Shown piece after piece: positions 17,521-27,832 of a stretch of 64,000 nucleotides of DNA (position 1 is the stretch's first letter; the number at the start of each line of letters is the position of its first letter). The notes under the pieces are model-generated. The model saw only the letters and a program-made list of their open reading frames with translations. It had not been told where the DNA came from and did not search any database. A program made the position numbers and the translations under genes. This DNA comes from Hanleya hanleyi (Eukaryota > Mollusca > Polyplacophora > Lepidopleurida > Hanleyidae), in contig JAVTVY010025246.1 of NCBI GenBank assembly GCA_036873755.1, positions 1 through 64,000 of the forward strand. The letters are read 5' to 3'.

Positions 17521-18023
17521 TCACTCCACCCATTGCCCGAGTCGTGTGGTGTTACGGAGAATGGCAGGCAGCGTATGCAGCAATGCCCCACATCACGTTC
17601 GTGGAAGGACTACCCAACCTGGCCGATTTGGAACCGGACACCTTAGTGGTTCTGGATGATCTGATGGCGGAGACGGACAGTCGGGTCACCCAACTCTTTA
17701 CCAAAGGCAGCCATCATCGACGGCTCAGCATCATCTACATTGTGCAGAATCTGTTCAGTAAAAACAAAGAACATCAGAACATCAGCTTAAATGCCCACTA
17801 CATGGTGGTCTTCAAAAACCCGAGAGATACCACTCAACTGCTGCACCTGGCGAGACAGATGTACCCTGGACGCACTGCGTTTGCGTTGGAAGCCTTTAAA
17901 GATGCGACAACCCCTCAGCACGGGTATATGCTCTTCGACCTGAAGCAAGCCACCCCCGATCACCTTCGACTACGCACCGGAATCTTTCCCGGAGAGACTC
18001 ACCACGTGTACATGCAAAAATAA
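17415..18023 (+). CDS. FtsK/HerA-type DNA-packaging ATPase
   Basis: 202 residues, complete. Walker A is GPTGSGKT at 15-22, directly after a strand (FTCFIA). Walker B is LVVLDD at 77-82, with Asp81 and Asp82. A sensor-like strand IIYIVQNLF with Gln111 follows, as in the A32-like packaging ATPases of Polintons, adintoviruses and large DNA viruses. The length is typical of the minimal family. Its role is powering genome translocation into the preformed capsid. It begins inside the 3' end of ORF D (overlap 106 bases) and ends at a conserved hairpin. In copy 1 the P-loop has been lost. Confidence 0.9.
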   Translation: MDPRWQHPFTCFIAGPTGSGKTHFVRKLLEHADSMITPPIARVVWCYGEWQAAYAAMPHITFVEGLPNLADLEPDTLVVLDDLMAETDSRVTQLFTKGSHHRRLSIIYIVQNLFSKNKEHQNISLNAHYMVVFKNPRDTTQLLHLARQMYPGRTAFALEAFKDATTPQHGYMLFDLKQATPDHLRLRTGIFPGETHHVYMQK

Positions 18024-18026
18024 TGT

Positions 18027-18070
18027 AAACACACCCACAGTGGCTTCCCCAGCTGGGGTGTGTGTGTTTT
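18027..18070 (+). terminator. Hairpin after the ATPase, copy 2
   Basis: AAACACACCC is separated by about 22 bases from its inverse in GGGTGTGTGTGTTT; conserved with copy 1 (4168-4209). The following 'gataatagaag' replaces the polyA hexamer of copy 1. Confidence 0.5.
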
Positions 18071-18178
18071 GATGATGGGGATAATAGAAGAATTAATACC
18101 ACATCATGGTTGATTTTTGTCTCTGTTCTCTGAGATAGATAAAAAGGGCAGGGTTGTGGGTTCTAGCATTAGTTGTAC

Positions 18179-18523
18179 ATGATGTCTGCGCGAGTACGGA
18201 AGCACGCCCCGACGCTCCGTGTATTGAAGACGGCCCCACCCAAGTTGGTTCGAACCATTGTACGCGGTGCAGACCCCGCTCTCGTGTGCTGTCTGTGTGA
18301 GATTGGACTCAATATCTTAAAAGGCAACGTACCACTGACTCCGGCTCAGAAGGCGAAGTTGGCCAAGCATAAGACAGGTCTCCGAACCTTAGTCCAGAAG
18401 CGAGTTTCTCAAACACAAAAGAAAAAGGTGTTACAGAAAGGTGGCTTTCTCGGGGCAATCTTAGCACCGTTGGCCGCTTCCGTGTTGGGTCCAGTATTGG
18501 GAGGACTCTTCGGCCGACAATGA
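18179..18523 (+). CDS. Gene E, conserved Polinton protein, putative membrane-active
   Basis: 114 residues from the first of two adjacent ATGs (18179 or 18182). Residues 5-30 are basic. A CLCEIGLNILKGNVPLT segment and a Lys-rich helix follow (residues 58-87), and residues 88-112 are Gly/Ala/Leu-rich (GGFLGAILAPLA to GGLFG), like a membrane-inserting or fusion-like helix. Proteins of this design are common in invertebrate Polintons next to the penton and capsid genes, but I know of no proven function. The stop overlaps the start of gene F (ATGA), which suggests translation from a shared message. Confidence 0.7.
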   Translation: MMSARVRKHAPTLRVLKTAPPKLVRTIVRGADPALVCCLCEIGLNILKGNVPLTPAQKAKLAKHKTGLRTLVQKRVSQTQKKKVLQKGGFLGAILAPLAASVLGPVLGGLFGRQ

Positions 18524-19314
18524 ACCACTCGAAAAAAATGGTCCTCGTCGAACCTCGGCTCCTTCAAAACCTCCAATCACCGTACCCCGTACCTTCTACG
18601 GTGAAGACGATAAACGCCCTCGATGAAGAGATGCGTCAGATCTTACAACGACCGGGGTTAAACGACAGTGAGAAAGTACAACAGTACAATGAGACGCTTC
18701 AGCGGTACATGACGTTCATGGACCAATACAAAACCCTCTCTACCCCAGCACCACCACAACCACGCGACACACCACCGACCACAGCGCCGCTCCAACAGCC
18801 TTCATTACCAGGGGTACCACCCACAGCTCCACAGTGGGTCGAAGACGAAGTCCTGAAGAGTGTACCTGCATCGTTCAAGAAACAAGCTGGCCTGGGATTA
18901 CAACGGATGAAACAGAATCCTAACATGACTTGGAATGATAAAGGCGAACTACTGGTACAGAATCAGGTGGTCCCCGGTACCCACATGACGGATTTAGTGA
19001 ATGACCTGATGCGTCAACGCAGGTCGCACACGAATCCTCGAGGATGGGAGGTCTTCGCTCAAGGCTTGAAAGACATGCATGTACCACAGGAATTGGTGGG
19101 GAACCCCCAGTGCTGGGCCTTTATGCAATCGCCCAGTCGTGCACGACGACTCTCACCACACCACGAGTGGGAACCGGAGTCACCCCCCAAAACACCACCA
19201 CGGCGAGCACCTACTTTTTCACCCCTTTTACCACGCCACCCCCTGCAACCACCAAGATCTAAGTCACCGCGACCATCACGACGATTAGCGCCCAAGGGCT
19301 GGGAGAAGTATTAA
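18520..19314 (+). CDS. Gene F, conserved Polinton protein with basic tail
   Basis: 264 residues, complete. Residues 1-72 form a helical domain (MVLVEPRLL; LDEEM..IL; YNETLQRYMTFMDQY). Residues 73-105 are a Pro/Thr linker. Residues 106-200 are a second domain with W-ND-KGE, VVPGTHMTDLVNDLMRQRR and NPRGWEVFAQGL. Residues 206-258 are a Pro/Ser/Arg-rich basic tail that could bind DNA. The two-domain form recurs in many invertebrate Polintons as an uncharacterised gene. Placement between gene E and the penton suggests a virion or core protein, but that is inference from position. Confidence 0.7.
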   Translation: MNHSKKMVLVEPRLLQNLQSPYPVPSTVKTINALDEEMRQILQRPGLNDSEKVQQYNETLQRYMTFMDQYKTLSTPAPPQPRDTPPTTAPLQQPSLPGVPPTAPQWVEDEVLKSVPASFKKQAGLGLQRMKQNPNMTWNDKGELLVQNQVVPGTHMTDLVNDLMRQRRSHTNPRGWEVFAQGLKDMHVPQELVGNPQCWAFMQSPSRARRLSPHHEWEPESPPKTPPRRAPTFSPLLPRHPLQPPRSKSPRPSRRLAPKGWEKY

Positions 19315-19348
19315 AACCAACAGCAGCAGCAGGAAAGCTCAGTCGTCA

Positions 19349-20134
19349 TGTTTTACCTCACCCTACCCTAAAGCTCGGCTGATGTGTTTCCTGACAACAC
19401 CTTGACCAAGTACGTGACCCAGTTACCGCAACCGTTGCATTTACCTGGACGCTGGGAATGTGGACTCGTGGATATCCAATACCCTTACTCGTGGTACAAC
19501 GTGCGAGCCAATGAAGTATGGTACGAGGTGACCTACGAAGGACAAGAAACTCGACTCAAACTACCCGAAGGTCAATACGATACCCCCAAGGAGTTCATGG
19601 GTGGACTGAGAAGTCTGATGCATTATAAGTCTCTACGAGACGTCACGAATACTTCAAAACCCATAAAATCTTTCCCCTTCAAAAATCATGTGGACTTCGA
19701 TTACAACGCACACAACGACAAGGCCTGTCTCACGCTCAGCCCCAACGTGAGTGTCGAACTCAGTCCTACCCTACAGCAAATGCTGGGGTCTCGATCTACA
19801 GGGGTACGCTGGCCCCACCGGCGAGAGAGCCCACATCCCGATGGACATGCGTGGTGGTATGTATGGCCTGTACATCTACTCGGACGTGGTCGATGCACAC
19901 ATTGTCGGCGACAGCAACGTACCTCTACTGCGCGTCTGCCCGGTGAAAGGCAAGTATGGAGCTCAAGTCACCCACAGTTTCAGGCATATCGTGTATCTAC
20001 CGGTCAGTCAGACCGATATTAGCCCCATCGTCATCGATATAAGAGACGACACCGGTCAACCGATTGCATTCGAGCGTGGGAAAGTGGTGCTGACACTTCA
20101 TTTCCGTCAAGTCCGAGCGGTTCACTTTGCATAA
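19349..20134 (+). pseudogene. Penton-like minor capsid protein, copy 2
   Basis: A TAA appears at codon 8 (about 19370) where copy 1 has a Ser codon. The frame is then open to about 19790, where a frameshift occurs after QQMLG, and it resumes in another frame to the stop at 20132-20134. The shared pattern with copy 1 (PDNT, LPQPLHLPGRWEC, IQYPYSWYN, GxVVDxHIVGD, VIDIRDD, GKVVLTLHFR) identifies a jelly-roll penton homologue. About 262 codons. The stop TAA overlaps the next ATG by one base. Confidence 0.75.
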
Positions 20135-20538
20135 TGAAGGTGCCTTATCAATGCCATACAGCCAGTTACGTCGATCATTACACCAAACAGGCCGGAGGTA
20201 GCTTTCCTGTCTTTGCAGGTACACGCATGCAACGAGGACATGGGCTGGGGAACATACTCGGGAGCATCGTCAAAACGTTCCTCCCCTTGGTGACGCGTGG
20301 GGTCAAAGCGATCGGCAAACAAGCGGTGCGCAGTGGACTGCAAGTCGCGGGTGATGTCTTGGGCGGTGCGGCGCCCAAAGAAGCACTGAAACGTCGAGCC
20401 AAAGAAGCAGGAGGCGTCTTGGTCGCCAAAGCACAACGCACCGTAGGGAATGAAAGACCTGCACCACCGAGACCACGCACCAGTCGACGACCGACCCAGC
20501 GACGACGCACATCGAAGACCAAGGATATCTTTTCTTAA
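20134..20538 (+). CDS. pVI/pX-like minor capsid protein
   Basis: 134 residues, complete. The N-terminus has a GGSFPVFAGTRMQRGHGLG block, a conserved signature in Polinton and adintovirus proteins compared with adenovirus pVI/pX. Residues 39-74 (ILGSIVKTFLPLVTRG to SGLQVAGDVLGG) are an amphipathic or hydrophobic stretch. Residues 107-131 are Arg/Pro/Ser/Thr-rich and basic, likely DNA-binding. In adenoviruses the related proteins link capsid and core and disrupt membranes; here the function is only inferred. It is translationally linked to the penton (overlapping TAATG) and followed two bases later by the capsid gene, so it belongs to the capsid operon-like block. Intact, unlike its copy 1 twin. 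Confidence 0.7.
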   Translation: MKVPYQCHTASYVDHYTKQAGGSFPVFAGTRMQRGHGLGNILGSIVKTFLPLVTRGVKAIGKQAVRSGLQVAGDVLGGAAPKEALKRRAKEAGGVLVAKAQRTVGNERPAPPRPRTSRRPTQRRRTSKTKDIFS

Positions 20539-20540
20539 AG

Positions 20541-21514
20541 ATGGCTTTCATCCATGCCGAGTCGTGTCCTTCTACCAACAGTGAATTTGATTTATGGACC
20601 GTCCCACCTACTCAGACCAGTGCCGAAGAGGGTCAATGGGTGGAACATCTGCCCCTTTCCAGCATTACAGCCACAGGCCCCATTGAATTCACCATCACCA
20701 TCGCAGATACGACCTACCTGGATTTAGCCCATACGTACCTATATGTGAAAGCTAAAATCACCAATAAAGATGTGTCAGTCCTCAAAGCAGATGCACCCAT
20801 GGGTCCAGTGAATCTCTGGCTTCATTCGCTATTCCAGCAAGTGGATATAGCCCTCAGTGATAAACTGGTGAGCGCCTCGACGAACACGTACCCGTACCGA
20901 GCCTACATCGAAACACTGTTATCCTACGGGCGTGACGCCAAAATGTCGTATTTGACAGCCCCGTTGTTCTACCGAGATACCCCAGGCAAGATGGAAGCGA
21001 GTCCTCATAATGACGGCTATACGGAGAGAGTGGATGCCACAGCAGAGTCACTCGGTCGATATGATGGGACGTCTGCATGCGGACTTATTCATGCAGGACC
21101 GATACCTCTTGAATGGAGTACCTGTCAAAATACGACTAGTGCGCGCAACGCCTGCGTTTGCCTTGATGGCCCCGCGTGAGGACCTCGAGTATAACATTGT
21201 CATCCAAGAGGCAAGTCTGTTTGTACGCAAAGTGAAACCGAGCTCAGGTGTACAGTTGGGGCACATCAGAGCCTTGGAGAAAAAACCAGCCCAGTACCCG
21301 ATCCGACGAGTACAGACCAAGGTCTTTTCCGTTCCTAAAGGCAATATGATTGTCAATCAAGAAAACCTGTTCCTGGGGGATTGCCCAAGCGTTTAATCCT
21401 AGCCTGTGTGGAGAACGTCAGTTATAATGGGACTCTCTCGAGGAATCCGTTCAACCTAAAAGCGTTCAACATCAATTTCGTGGCCCTGCATGTGGATGGC
21501 CAAGAGGTACCGGT
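20541..21514 (+). pseudogene. Major capsid protein, copy 2, frameshifted and truncated
   Basis: It starts cleanly (MAFIHAESCPSTNSEFDL) and holds the intact N-terminal end that copy 1 has lost. Frameshifts occur near 21050 and near 21380 (a one-base loss after NLFLG). Homology to copy 1 stops at about 21514, in 'ctgcatgtggatggcc', so the second jelly-roll is missing. A different element begins about 10 bases later. Shared blocks with copy 1 include GPIEFTI, TYLYVKAKI, QQVD, TYPYRAYIETLLSYG and DLFMQDRYLLN. Confidence 0.8.
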
Positions 21515-21833
21515 GTAGCAATAATGGTTGTCCCGCAGTATTGGTTGTCCGAAGGACAACCTGTACCTGGCAGTGGTTGTCCTGACTGAAACTGGTCAGG
21601 TACCAGTTGTCCACTCGATACATATTACTCTTGTACATGTTGTAATGCATTAATATTATATTTGCATCCGGACAACTATTCATGGGGGACAACCTCTCTT
21701 ATTACAACAGTGGCAATATTAGTTGTCCCCCATGACGTGCTGTCCATCGTATTATCAGACAAACTAGGTCACGGTATAAAGGTGACAAATTTTCAGTGGT
21801 TCGGCAGCTGTCCCAAGTAGTGCAGGGGAAAGA

Positions 21834-21893
21834 GGCGCGGTAATATGGATGAGCGGGTTCCAGTAAGTTGTTGGTTCGAACCCCATCCGCGTC
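21834..21893 (+). other. tRNA-like remnant with B-box
   Basis: GGTTCGAACCCC contains a polymerase III B-box, and GGCGCGG (21834-21840) can pair with CCGCGTC (21887-21893) as an acceptor stem. The total of 60 bases is too short for a functional tRNA. It may be a tRNA-derived SINE head. Confidence 0.3.
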
Positions 21894-22771
21894 ACATTAT
21901 TTTTTTTTATTATGGTACATTATCATATTTTCCATGCTATTTTTTCACGGATCATTTGTGGATTAATGACGCCAGGTGGACATTATATTCTGAGGCAAAA
22001 GTTTTGTTACATATATTTTAATGTTCCTATTACTTAGTTCTATTCTCAAATATATTTGACGTATTATTCGTCAGTTTCTTCCTATCACAGTCAACAGTGT
22101 TTTTGTTGAACTGATGTACACGTTATATACAACAACATATTTCGCTATCAAAGTAATCCACGTAGGCCTGCATAATAAGATGGAGGCAAACTAACACAAT
22201 TCTAATTTTGAAAAAGACACTGTAGGTACAGAAGTTGCGGCATTTTGTATTGCAATGTGCTTGTTTCAGGTTAATCCGAGGATGTTGAATCCGAATCTGC
22301 TTGTTCTCAGATTAATTTTGCATACTGAAACATCAGAACTGCTAATTAACCGTAATGACCAAGTCACTTGAGCATTTGGTGTCAATCTCTGCCGGGTAGG
22401 AAGGCCGTCTTCCCCCAGCCGCCCTCCCCCGCCCCCTTATATCATATCTTCCTAGCCTGTGCGAAACGACAATTTCTGCAAGAAATATTTAGCTTTTTAG
22501 AACGAAATCATTAACGATGACTTGTTTAGTATACTGCCCCCCCCCCCCATTCCCTTCGCTCTTCGCTACCCCAATTATCCCGAATACCGATATGTTTAAC
22601 CATTTCCGTTAGGGGGTGAAACTTGACAGGATAATGTAATACAATTAACAATGGTCACTCTAATGGCCTCACGGTGAAGTCATCTTCCCTGAATGTAGTT
22701 TTAAATCTATTTTAGCCAATTTTCATTATAAATATTTTTCGTACTCCTTTAGCTAGGGGGTGAATACTGTG

Positions 22772-22795
22772 TGATGACGTCACAGTGACGTCATT
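22772..22795. repeat. Double CRE palindrome repeat
   Basis: TGACGTCACNGTGACGTCA-type pair. Relatives at 23559-23580, 31997-32018 and about 39211-39231 are followed by a 'gatggc/gccatcttgga' tail, so this is a dispersed repeat family. Confidence 0.55.
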
Positions 22796-24122
22796 ATTAA
22801 AAAAGGCATTTCTGTGTTTCATTTCTTCGCAAACACTGCATGATAAATTAGTAAATCAAATAGTTTCAGTCCACTTTTCCATGCAGTAAAGCAAACGTTT
22901 TTAAGAAAACCCACATACCCACATGGCTTCCATTTTGAATTTAACCATTATTCTCTGCACATAGACTCAAAAAGACCCCAATAAGATAAGCTACAAAGCT
23001 ACGGAGTGTCAGCTCTCAAGTATTTATCGTTCCGGATAGAGGATAGAAAGTTTGGTACGAAGGCCCCTATGCCCCCCCCCCTCCCCCCACCTAAAAAAAA
23101 CGGCCTTGCAGGGTTAACCCCACCGCATGGCATCATGACAATAATTTTTGCGTGAAAATTGCATGAACTCAAATTGGTAAAATCTGATTGGAAAATTCAG
23201 CCCAAAAATTCAAATGCGAATTTGTGAATTTGAATGTGAATTTGATTACGTCATTGTGACGTAATCAAAGAGACTGTTTTATATATAGTGTACGTGCTTT
23301 CATCTCCTAAGCATACGGGGTATTAAAACTATTTATACGGGTGAGTACGAAGAGAAGAAGAGAGATATATCCCCATAAAATTGTGCTTTCGGTCATTTCC
23401 GTTCATTTTTTTCGTATTCCTAAAAGAGCATAAAAGTAATTTATTTTGCCAAAACTAATTATTCTCTATCATATGAATTAGTTTTTGATATAAAATATCG
23501 GAAAATTAAAAAAATCAGTCAAAAAAAAAGAAGAAGCGAAAAATGATTTCCGAAAAGATGACGTCACTGTGACGTCATGATGGCGATCATCTTGAATTGT
23601 TTAGCATTTCATCATAGAGTTTGACTCAACTATTTTCAAATAAACTATACTCAAGATATAACGAAAAGAGATGAGGCGTTGAAATTCCCCCACCCTCCAT
23701 CCTCAGGCGGGGACAACCCCCAAATCACCCAGATCTGTTATGGTTAAAACAATCCATTTATCGGCTACGCATACTATCATTGCCTTATTGAACCGCACAT
23801 GCTGAGACCTGATACTGGACAACTATTCCCGGGTGACGGACAACCCTTAATACGACTTAGTTATAATCGCGATAAAACCTGGACAACCACTTCTATCGTC
23901 GGACAACGTATCCCCGGGTGTAGTTGTCCATGGACAACCTATGATAGTATCAGTTGTCCCGAGACAACTCACAACAGTACATGTTGTCCATGGACAACCT
24001 GCCCCAGTAATGGCTGTCCGAGGGACAACCACTAATCAGGACAACGTTCACCTTCACACCGGCACGCCCCTTACAACCTAATTTCGGAACGGACAATTAC
24101 ATCCGGAGCTATCTGAACCTCT

Positions 24123-24955
24123 TCACAAGTATCGGACTTGATCTGTCTCCTTATGCTGCAGCACATAACCAAACGCCAGATTTAATTTGAAGGACGTGGC
24201 TTGGTCATTGAAGATGGCTTCCATGTAGCTACGTAGATGGGCGAGATCGGCCAGTCGGAAATTGTAGATATCTTGAATAGGGCGATGGCGGTGGAAACAG
24301 TGCCGTATCATGGGCCAATGGCACCGATAGATGTCACTCACTGGATGGGCGTCCTGTAACAGATCGCTAGGATCATCCACTGCATCTTCCAGAAAATGTT
24401 CGATGTCGTCAGGCGTATGACTCGAAACCGTAACGCTGGGGTCCGGCTGGATATTCAGGCCCTCCTGAACTGTGAGTATAGGCGGGCTCTTCGTCATCGC
24501 ATCACCAGTGACGTTCGTCTGCCCGGGTTCATCTTCACTGGGTCTCCTGTTTAGCGGAAAATTGTCGCCCAAACCGTAGAGACGGGGCATGAATCAAACG
24601 TTGGTGCTGTCTTAACCGACTGAGTCGTTTGAAGAGTCGACCACAATCGTTACCTTGTACCGTCGTACCCTCGTGGAATGCCCTCTCATGGCGCAGTAAA
24701 TTATCCTCCCGATTGAATGACCGTGCGCAGATTATACAAGTATACCGTGCATCGTTGTGGGTGGAGGCCTCGTGACGTCGTAAACTTTCTATATGAGTAA
24801 ACTACTTCTGGCAAGTTGTGCAAGTGAACATCTTGGTGGTTGACAGAGTGTCGGATGAAACGGCCAGGCCGCTATCCTCGTGGAGTGCCCTCTCATGGCG
24901 CAGTAATTTATCCTCCCGATTGAATGACCGTGCGCAGGTTATACAAGTATACCAT
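24123..24955 (-). pseudogene. N-terminal part of Polinton DNA polymerase B, with C2H2 fingers
   Basis: On the minus strand from 24955: a C2H2 finger (YTC..C, 12 residues, H....H), a second finger with an internal TAG (about 24808), a third clean finger and a fourth degenerate one. A frameshift near 24600 follows. The open frame 24590-24123 then encodes an acidic Ser/Thr/Pro linker and a domain with HW..IR, YNFRLADL, IF.DQ and FKLNLAFGYVLQ. Zinc fingers followed by this domain are the usual N-terminus of the large protein-primed family-B polymerase genes of invertebrate Polintons. The exonuclease and polymerase domains are missing: the sequence ends near the GGTTGTCC element. It faces the capsid block, as in complete Polintons, so it is probably the polymerase end of copy 2. 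Confidence 0.7.
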
Positions 24956-25245
24956 CCGGGATTTTGTCAACATCCGGGTTTCCAAGTGGGTTTTTCCCAT
25001 CGTTCCTCCGTCTTCCATCCGGGTACTGTGGTTTTACATCCGTGTCCTCATCTTACATCCGGGTATTTCATGAGCCGCATTGCGCGCGTGTGTGTGTGTT
25101 TGTGTTTGTGTCCATCCATGCACAATGTAGAATTACGTTCTCTCCGAAAACTTCTTCTCATCGCATCAATATTCTCAGACCCATTCAATATAAACACAAC
25201 CAAGAGACATCAACAACAACAGGCACATTGCGTAATACACGTTTA
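24955..25245. repeat. Probable right terminal region of copy 2
   Basis: Repeated 'catccggg' motifs (five between 24953 and 25070), 'tacatccgtgtcctca', then GCGCGTGTGTGT. The same motifs are found in the copy 1 left end (101-286) and right end (9310-9370). No gene. Confidence 0.5.
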
Positions 25246-25382
25246 ATTATCCTCTCACCACCACCACCACCACCTGGCGTTCAGCAACGATCAGCATGTA
25301 GACATATAGAGTATGTACGGCATGTTATGCTATTCATCAATGCATGGGTGACGCATTGAGCCGATGGGGGTGGTCGGTCAGC

Positions 25383-25493
25383 TTGACGCCCGTCAACGCC
25401 CGGTGGTGGCGTTGGTGGTGGCGTTGATGGTGGTATTGGTGGTGTGTGGTGGTGGTGTTGGTGGTGGTGTGTGGTGGTGGTGGTAGTGTCTGT
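25383..25493. repeat. GGT/CCA microsatellite
   Basis: Mostly GGT with GTGT and GGCGTT interruptions. A short CCA run lies at 25257-25276. The frames across it are repeat artefacts. Confidence 0.9.
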
Positions 25494-25599
25494 AAGTATA
25501 GGAATGAACATGTGTCCCTCATCAGTCCATGTGAATGACGGACTGGACGCTTGTTATTGCTACAAGATGCCATTTCACACGACACATTCGGACCAAGGA

Positions 25600-25800
25600 T
25601 GGTCCATTTCTTCCCCAAAACACCTTCCTTCACACCCCCAAAATGCCCACTTTGGCTACTACTGCTGATGACGTCACCGATGACGTCACAGATGGAGTGG
25701 ACATCCTTCATATCGGGGTCTACACCCCGAGAGCTACAAGATGACACCCCACACGACGCATTCGGAGCAATAGTGCTCCATCTCTACACCAAATACCTGC
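25600..25800. repeat. CRE-containing module shared with palindrome arms
   Basis: 'caccttcct', 'tttggctactactnct', TGATGACGTCAC twice and 'cacacgacgcattcgga' also occur at 52.5-52.7 kb (inverted) and 60.07-60.25 kb. Confidence 0.65.
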
Positions 25801-26083
25801 CTTCACTTCCACAAAATGGCCACTTGACTTACTACACCCAACTGCGCATGCGCAGACTGACGCGACTTGCAGTAAACAACACGCCATTCTGACTCCACTC
25901 CACAAAAGCTTCACTTTGACACCTCCCACAACCCATTTGGACCACTAGTGGGCCATATCGGCTCCAAAATGTCTATTTCCATACCACGGCCTGCCTGCGC
26001 ATGCGCAGAATGACGATATTCCTACCCCAAATCCACCCAGTCGGATGCTCCCTCACGTGTGCTTCACACTGATACCTCACTTG
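25801..26083. repeat. 283-bp direct repeat, left copy
   Basis: Identical by eye to 27833-28115 and the same length; the pair flanks the 1735-bp segment. It contains two GCGCATGCGC palindromes and satellite fragments ('cttcactttgacacctc'). Confidence 0.85.
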
Positions 26084-26294
26084 TTTAACATAGGTTTCAC
26101 CTTTAACCAAAACGAGTCTTACATATCGAAATGCGGTAGGTTTGATCCAAAATGATACTGAAAAATTGTTTTGGTTAAAGGTGTCATATTTTCATAATAT
26201 TGAAATATGTCAAAACGCTTGTAATGCTCTGAAAGGGTGTAGATCATCGCCATTCGGCACATGATTCCTCAAGTTGATTATTGTAACAACTGCT

Positions 26295-26357
26295 TGGCCG
26301 AATGGTTACAGTGTCGGACTACAGATTAAAAGAAAACCAACATTTTGGTTCTAATCC
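26295..26357 (+). repeat. tRNA-like SINE sequence, copy 1
   Basis: A-box TGGCCGAATGG (26295-26305) and B-box GGTTCTAATCC (26347-26357) lie 41 bases apart, a Leu/Ser-tRNA-like polymerase III promoter. The long arm does not fold as a true tRNA. Repeated at 32653-32715. Confidence 0.55.
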
Positions 26358-27576
26358 CCAAATCCCCGAAAAAATATCTTCATTCTGGACTTTAAAGGTT
26401 ATACAAAATGGTCTCAAAATCTGCTACTTTTTTGTGCTAAATTGTTGTAGAGGTGATTATATAGACTTGTTTTACATTTTTGTATGTTTTCAAACTGCCC
26501 AAGGTGGAAAATAGCAGCAGTAAAGTGCGACAATTTCACGCCCCTTTCAAAACCGGCGAAAGCTGTGACCGCTTGACCTGTGACGTCACAACCTGATTAC
26601 GATCTCGCTCAAATGCCTGTTGTGACGTCAAAATGTCAGCGACATCACACTAGAACTCCCACAGTTGGGTGAATCGTTCGTAACAACGCCCGACGTCATA
26701 GACTATGGCGTTTACGGCGCAATCGTAATCAGGTTGTGACGTCATGCACCAGAGGTCATGGCTCAATACGTTTTCTCCCACATGTGTGCTTTTCGTGTCT
26801 TAAAACCCACTTCGACGACATTATTAAAAAAAAAAATACTAATTTGTTATTTGGAACACTACTGGGTATGTTTTAATGCAAAGTAGTATAGAGTCATTTG
26901 GTATAACCTTTAAAGTGCAAGAATGACGTGAAATGAAGACAGCGAACCCCTAACGCACATAATCCCTTATTTTATTATAATTCGTGAATAGAATGGCACA
27001 CAAACAACTCCACAAACACAGTCAGATCATTTGTTCAGTATTTAAACATTCTGACGATCCAGCAAAGCAAAATATTAATTGTTACACATATATAATTTCG
27101 TCTTTGGGTAGCGGATAGTTGTAACTATGAATTGAAAAGTTATTAGGTTAAACTGGTGGCGAAGCTTGCTTTCCCAAGTGATTATGCATCTGTCAATATG
27201 TTTTTTTTTCTTCTTCTTCTCCTTTTTTTGCAGTTACTTCCTTAATTATTGTTCGCTGAACTTTTGGCAGTGATTTTTCAGTTTTCGAGTCGGTTTATAT
27301 ATTAATATAACTGATTATTGTTCGTAAATATCTGGGTCGTTCATGAAAATACTAATGGTAACTGTATGAGAATATGAACCAGAATTTCCCATTACACTGA
27401 CCTCGACTGTCTGACAAAGAGTTTGGGATTACCGGAGCATTACGTCACAATTTACCGGCCGGCTCGGAGCGAGACAATAGAGCAACAGAGAGCGACTCTG
27501 AAGGGGAAAAATATCCATCTAAAGAGAACACATCCTTTGCTTCGTAGATTTGACGATGAAGATGATAACGAACGAA

Positions 27577-27603
27577 GTTCGGGACCGCAAAGCGGTCCCG
27601 AAC
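27577..27603. other. Perfect 12-bp hairpin in duplicated segment, copy 1
   Basis: GTTCGGGACCGC, loop AAA, GCGGTCCCGAAC. Outer CGAAC/GTTCG arms (separated by 3-base internal loops) extend it. It lies in an open frame and precedes a GGTAAC donor-like site. Same at 33935-33961. Confidence 0.8.
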
Positions 27604-27832
27604 TGAGTTCGTTAAATAGGTAACATACTTGCATTACGTGAAACAAAATACAGATACAGAACCTAATCACAAACCCAGTGTAAATCCATGTAAAGACAGA
27701 CAATCACCGAAGTCTATCATGTTCAGATTTCATCGTTTGCGTGGGCGTTTTTTGCGGGGGCTGCCATATTGGATTTGAGGCAGTGTGGGTAATAGCTAAA
27801 ATTAGAACAGTATCGAAATTTAATCTAAGAAT

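Larger units (their letters stand above)
21522..24042. mobile_element. 2.5-kb element with GGTTGTCC arrays at both ends
   Basis: The left 210 bp (21527-21735) hold at least seven copies of GGTTGTCC, GGACAACC or close variants. The right 230 bp (23816-24042) hold at least twelve, in both orientations. The interior has no convincing reading frame and is AT-rich with poly-A/C tracts. It interrupts the copy 2 Polinton between the capsid and polymerase remnants. No target duplication or clear terminal repeat is visible, so the exact ends are approximate. Arrays of one short motif at both ends look like transposase-binding subterminal repeats of a nonautonomous DNA transposon. Confidence 0.6.
26098..27832. 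repeat. 1735-bp duplicated segment, copy 1
   Basis: Matches 32456-34190 base for base apart from a few substitutions (near 26166, 27045, 27190 and 27431) and has exactly the same length. It holds a palindromic mini-element, a tRNA-like SINE, a polypyrimidine tract ending in GCAG (27200-27232), a 12-bp hairpin and a short open frame (27423-27623). I see no recognisable gene. Confidence 0.9.

Noticed and set aside
21834..21893. Functional tRNA gene
   Set aside because: Only 60 bases between the acceptor strands and no proper anticodon arm, although the B-box is good.
26302..26514. 70-codon frame (and its twin at 32660-32872)
   Set aside because: It begins inside the tRNA-like SINE and has no protein features.
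27423..27623. 66-codon frame as a real gene
   Set aside because: Short, overlaps the hairpin and shows no known domain; kept only as a possible exon relic.
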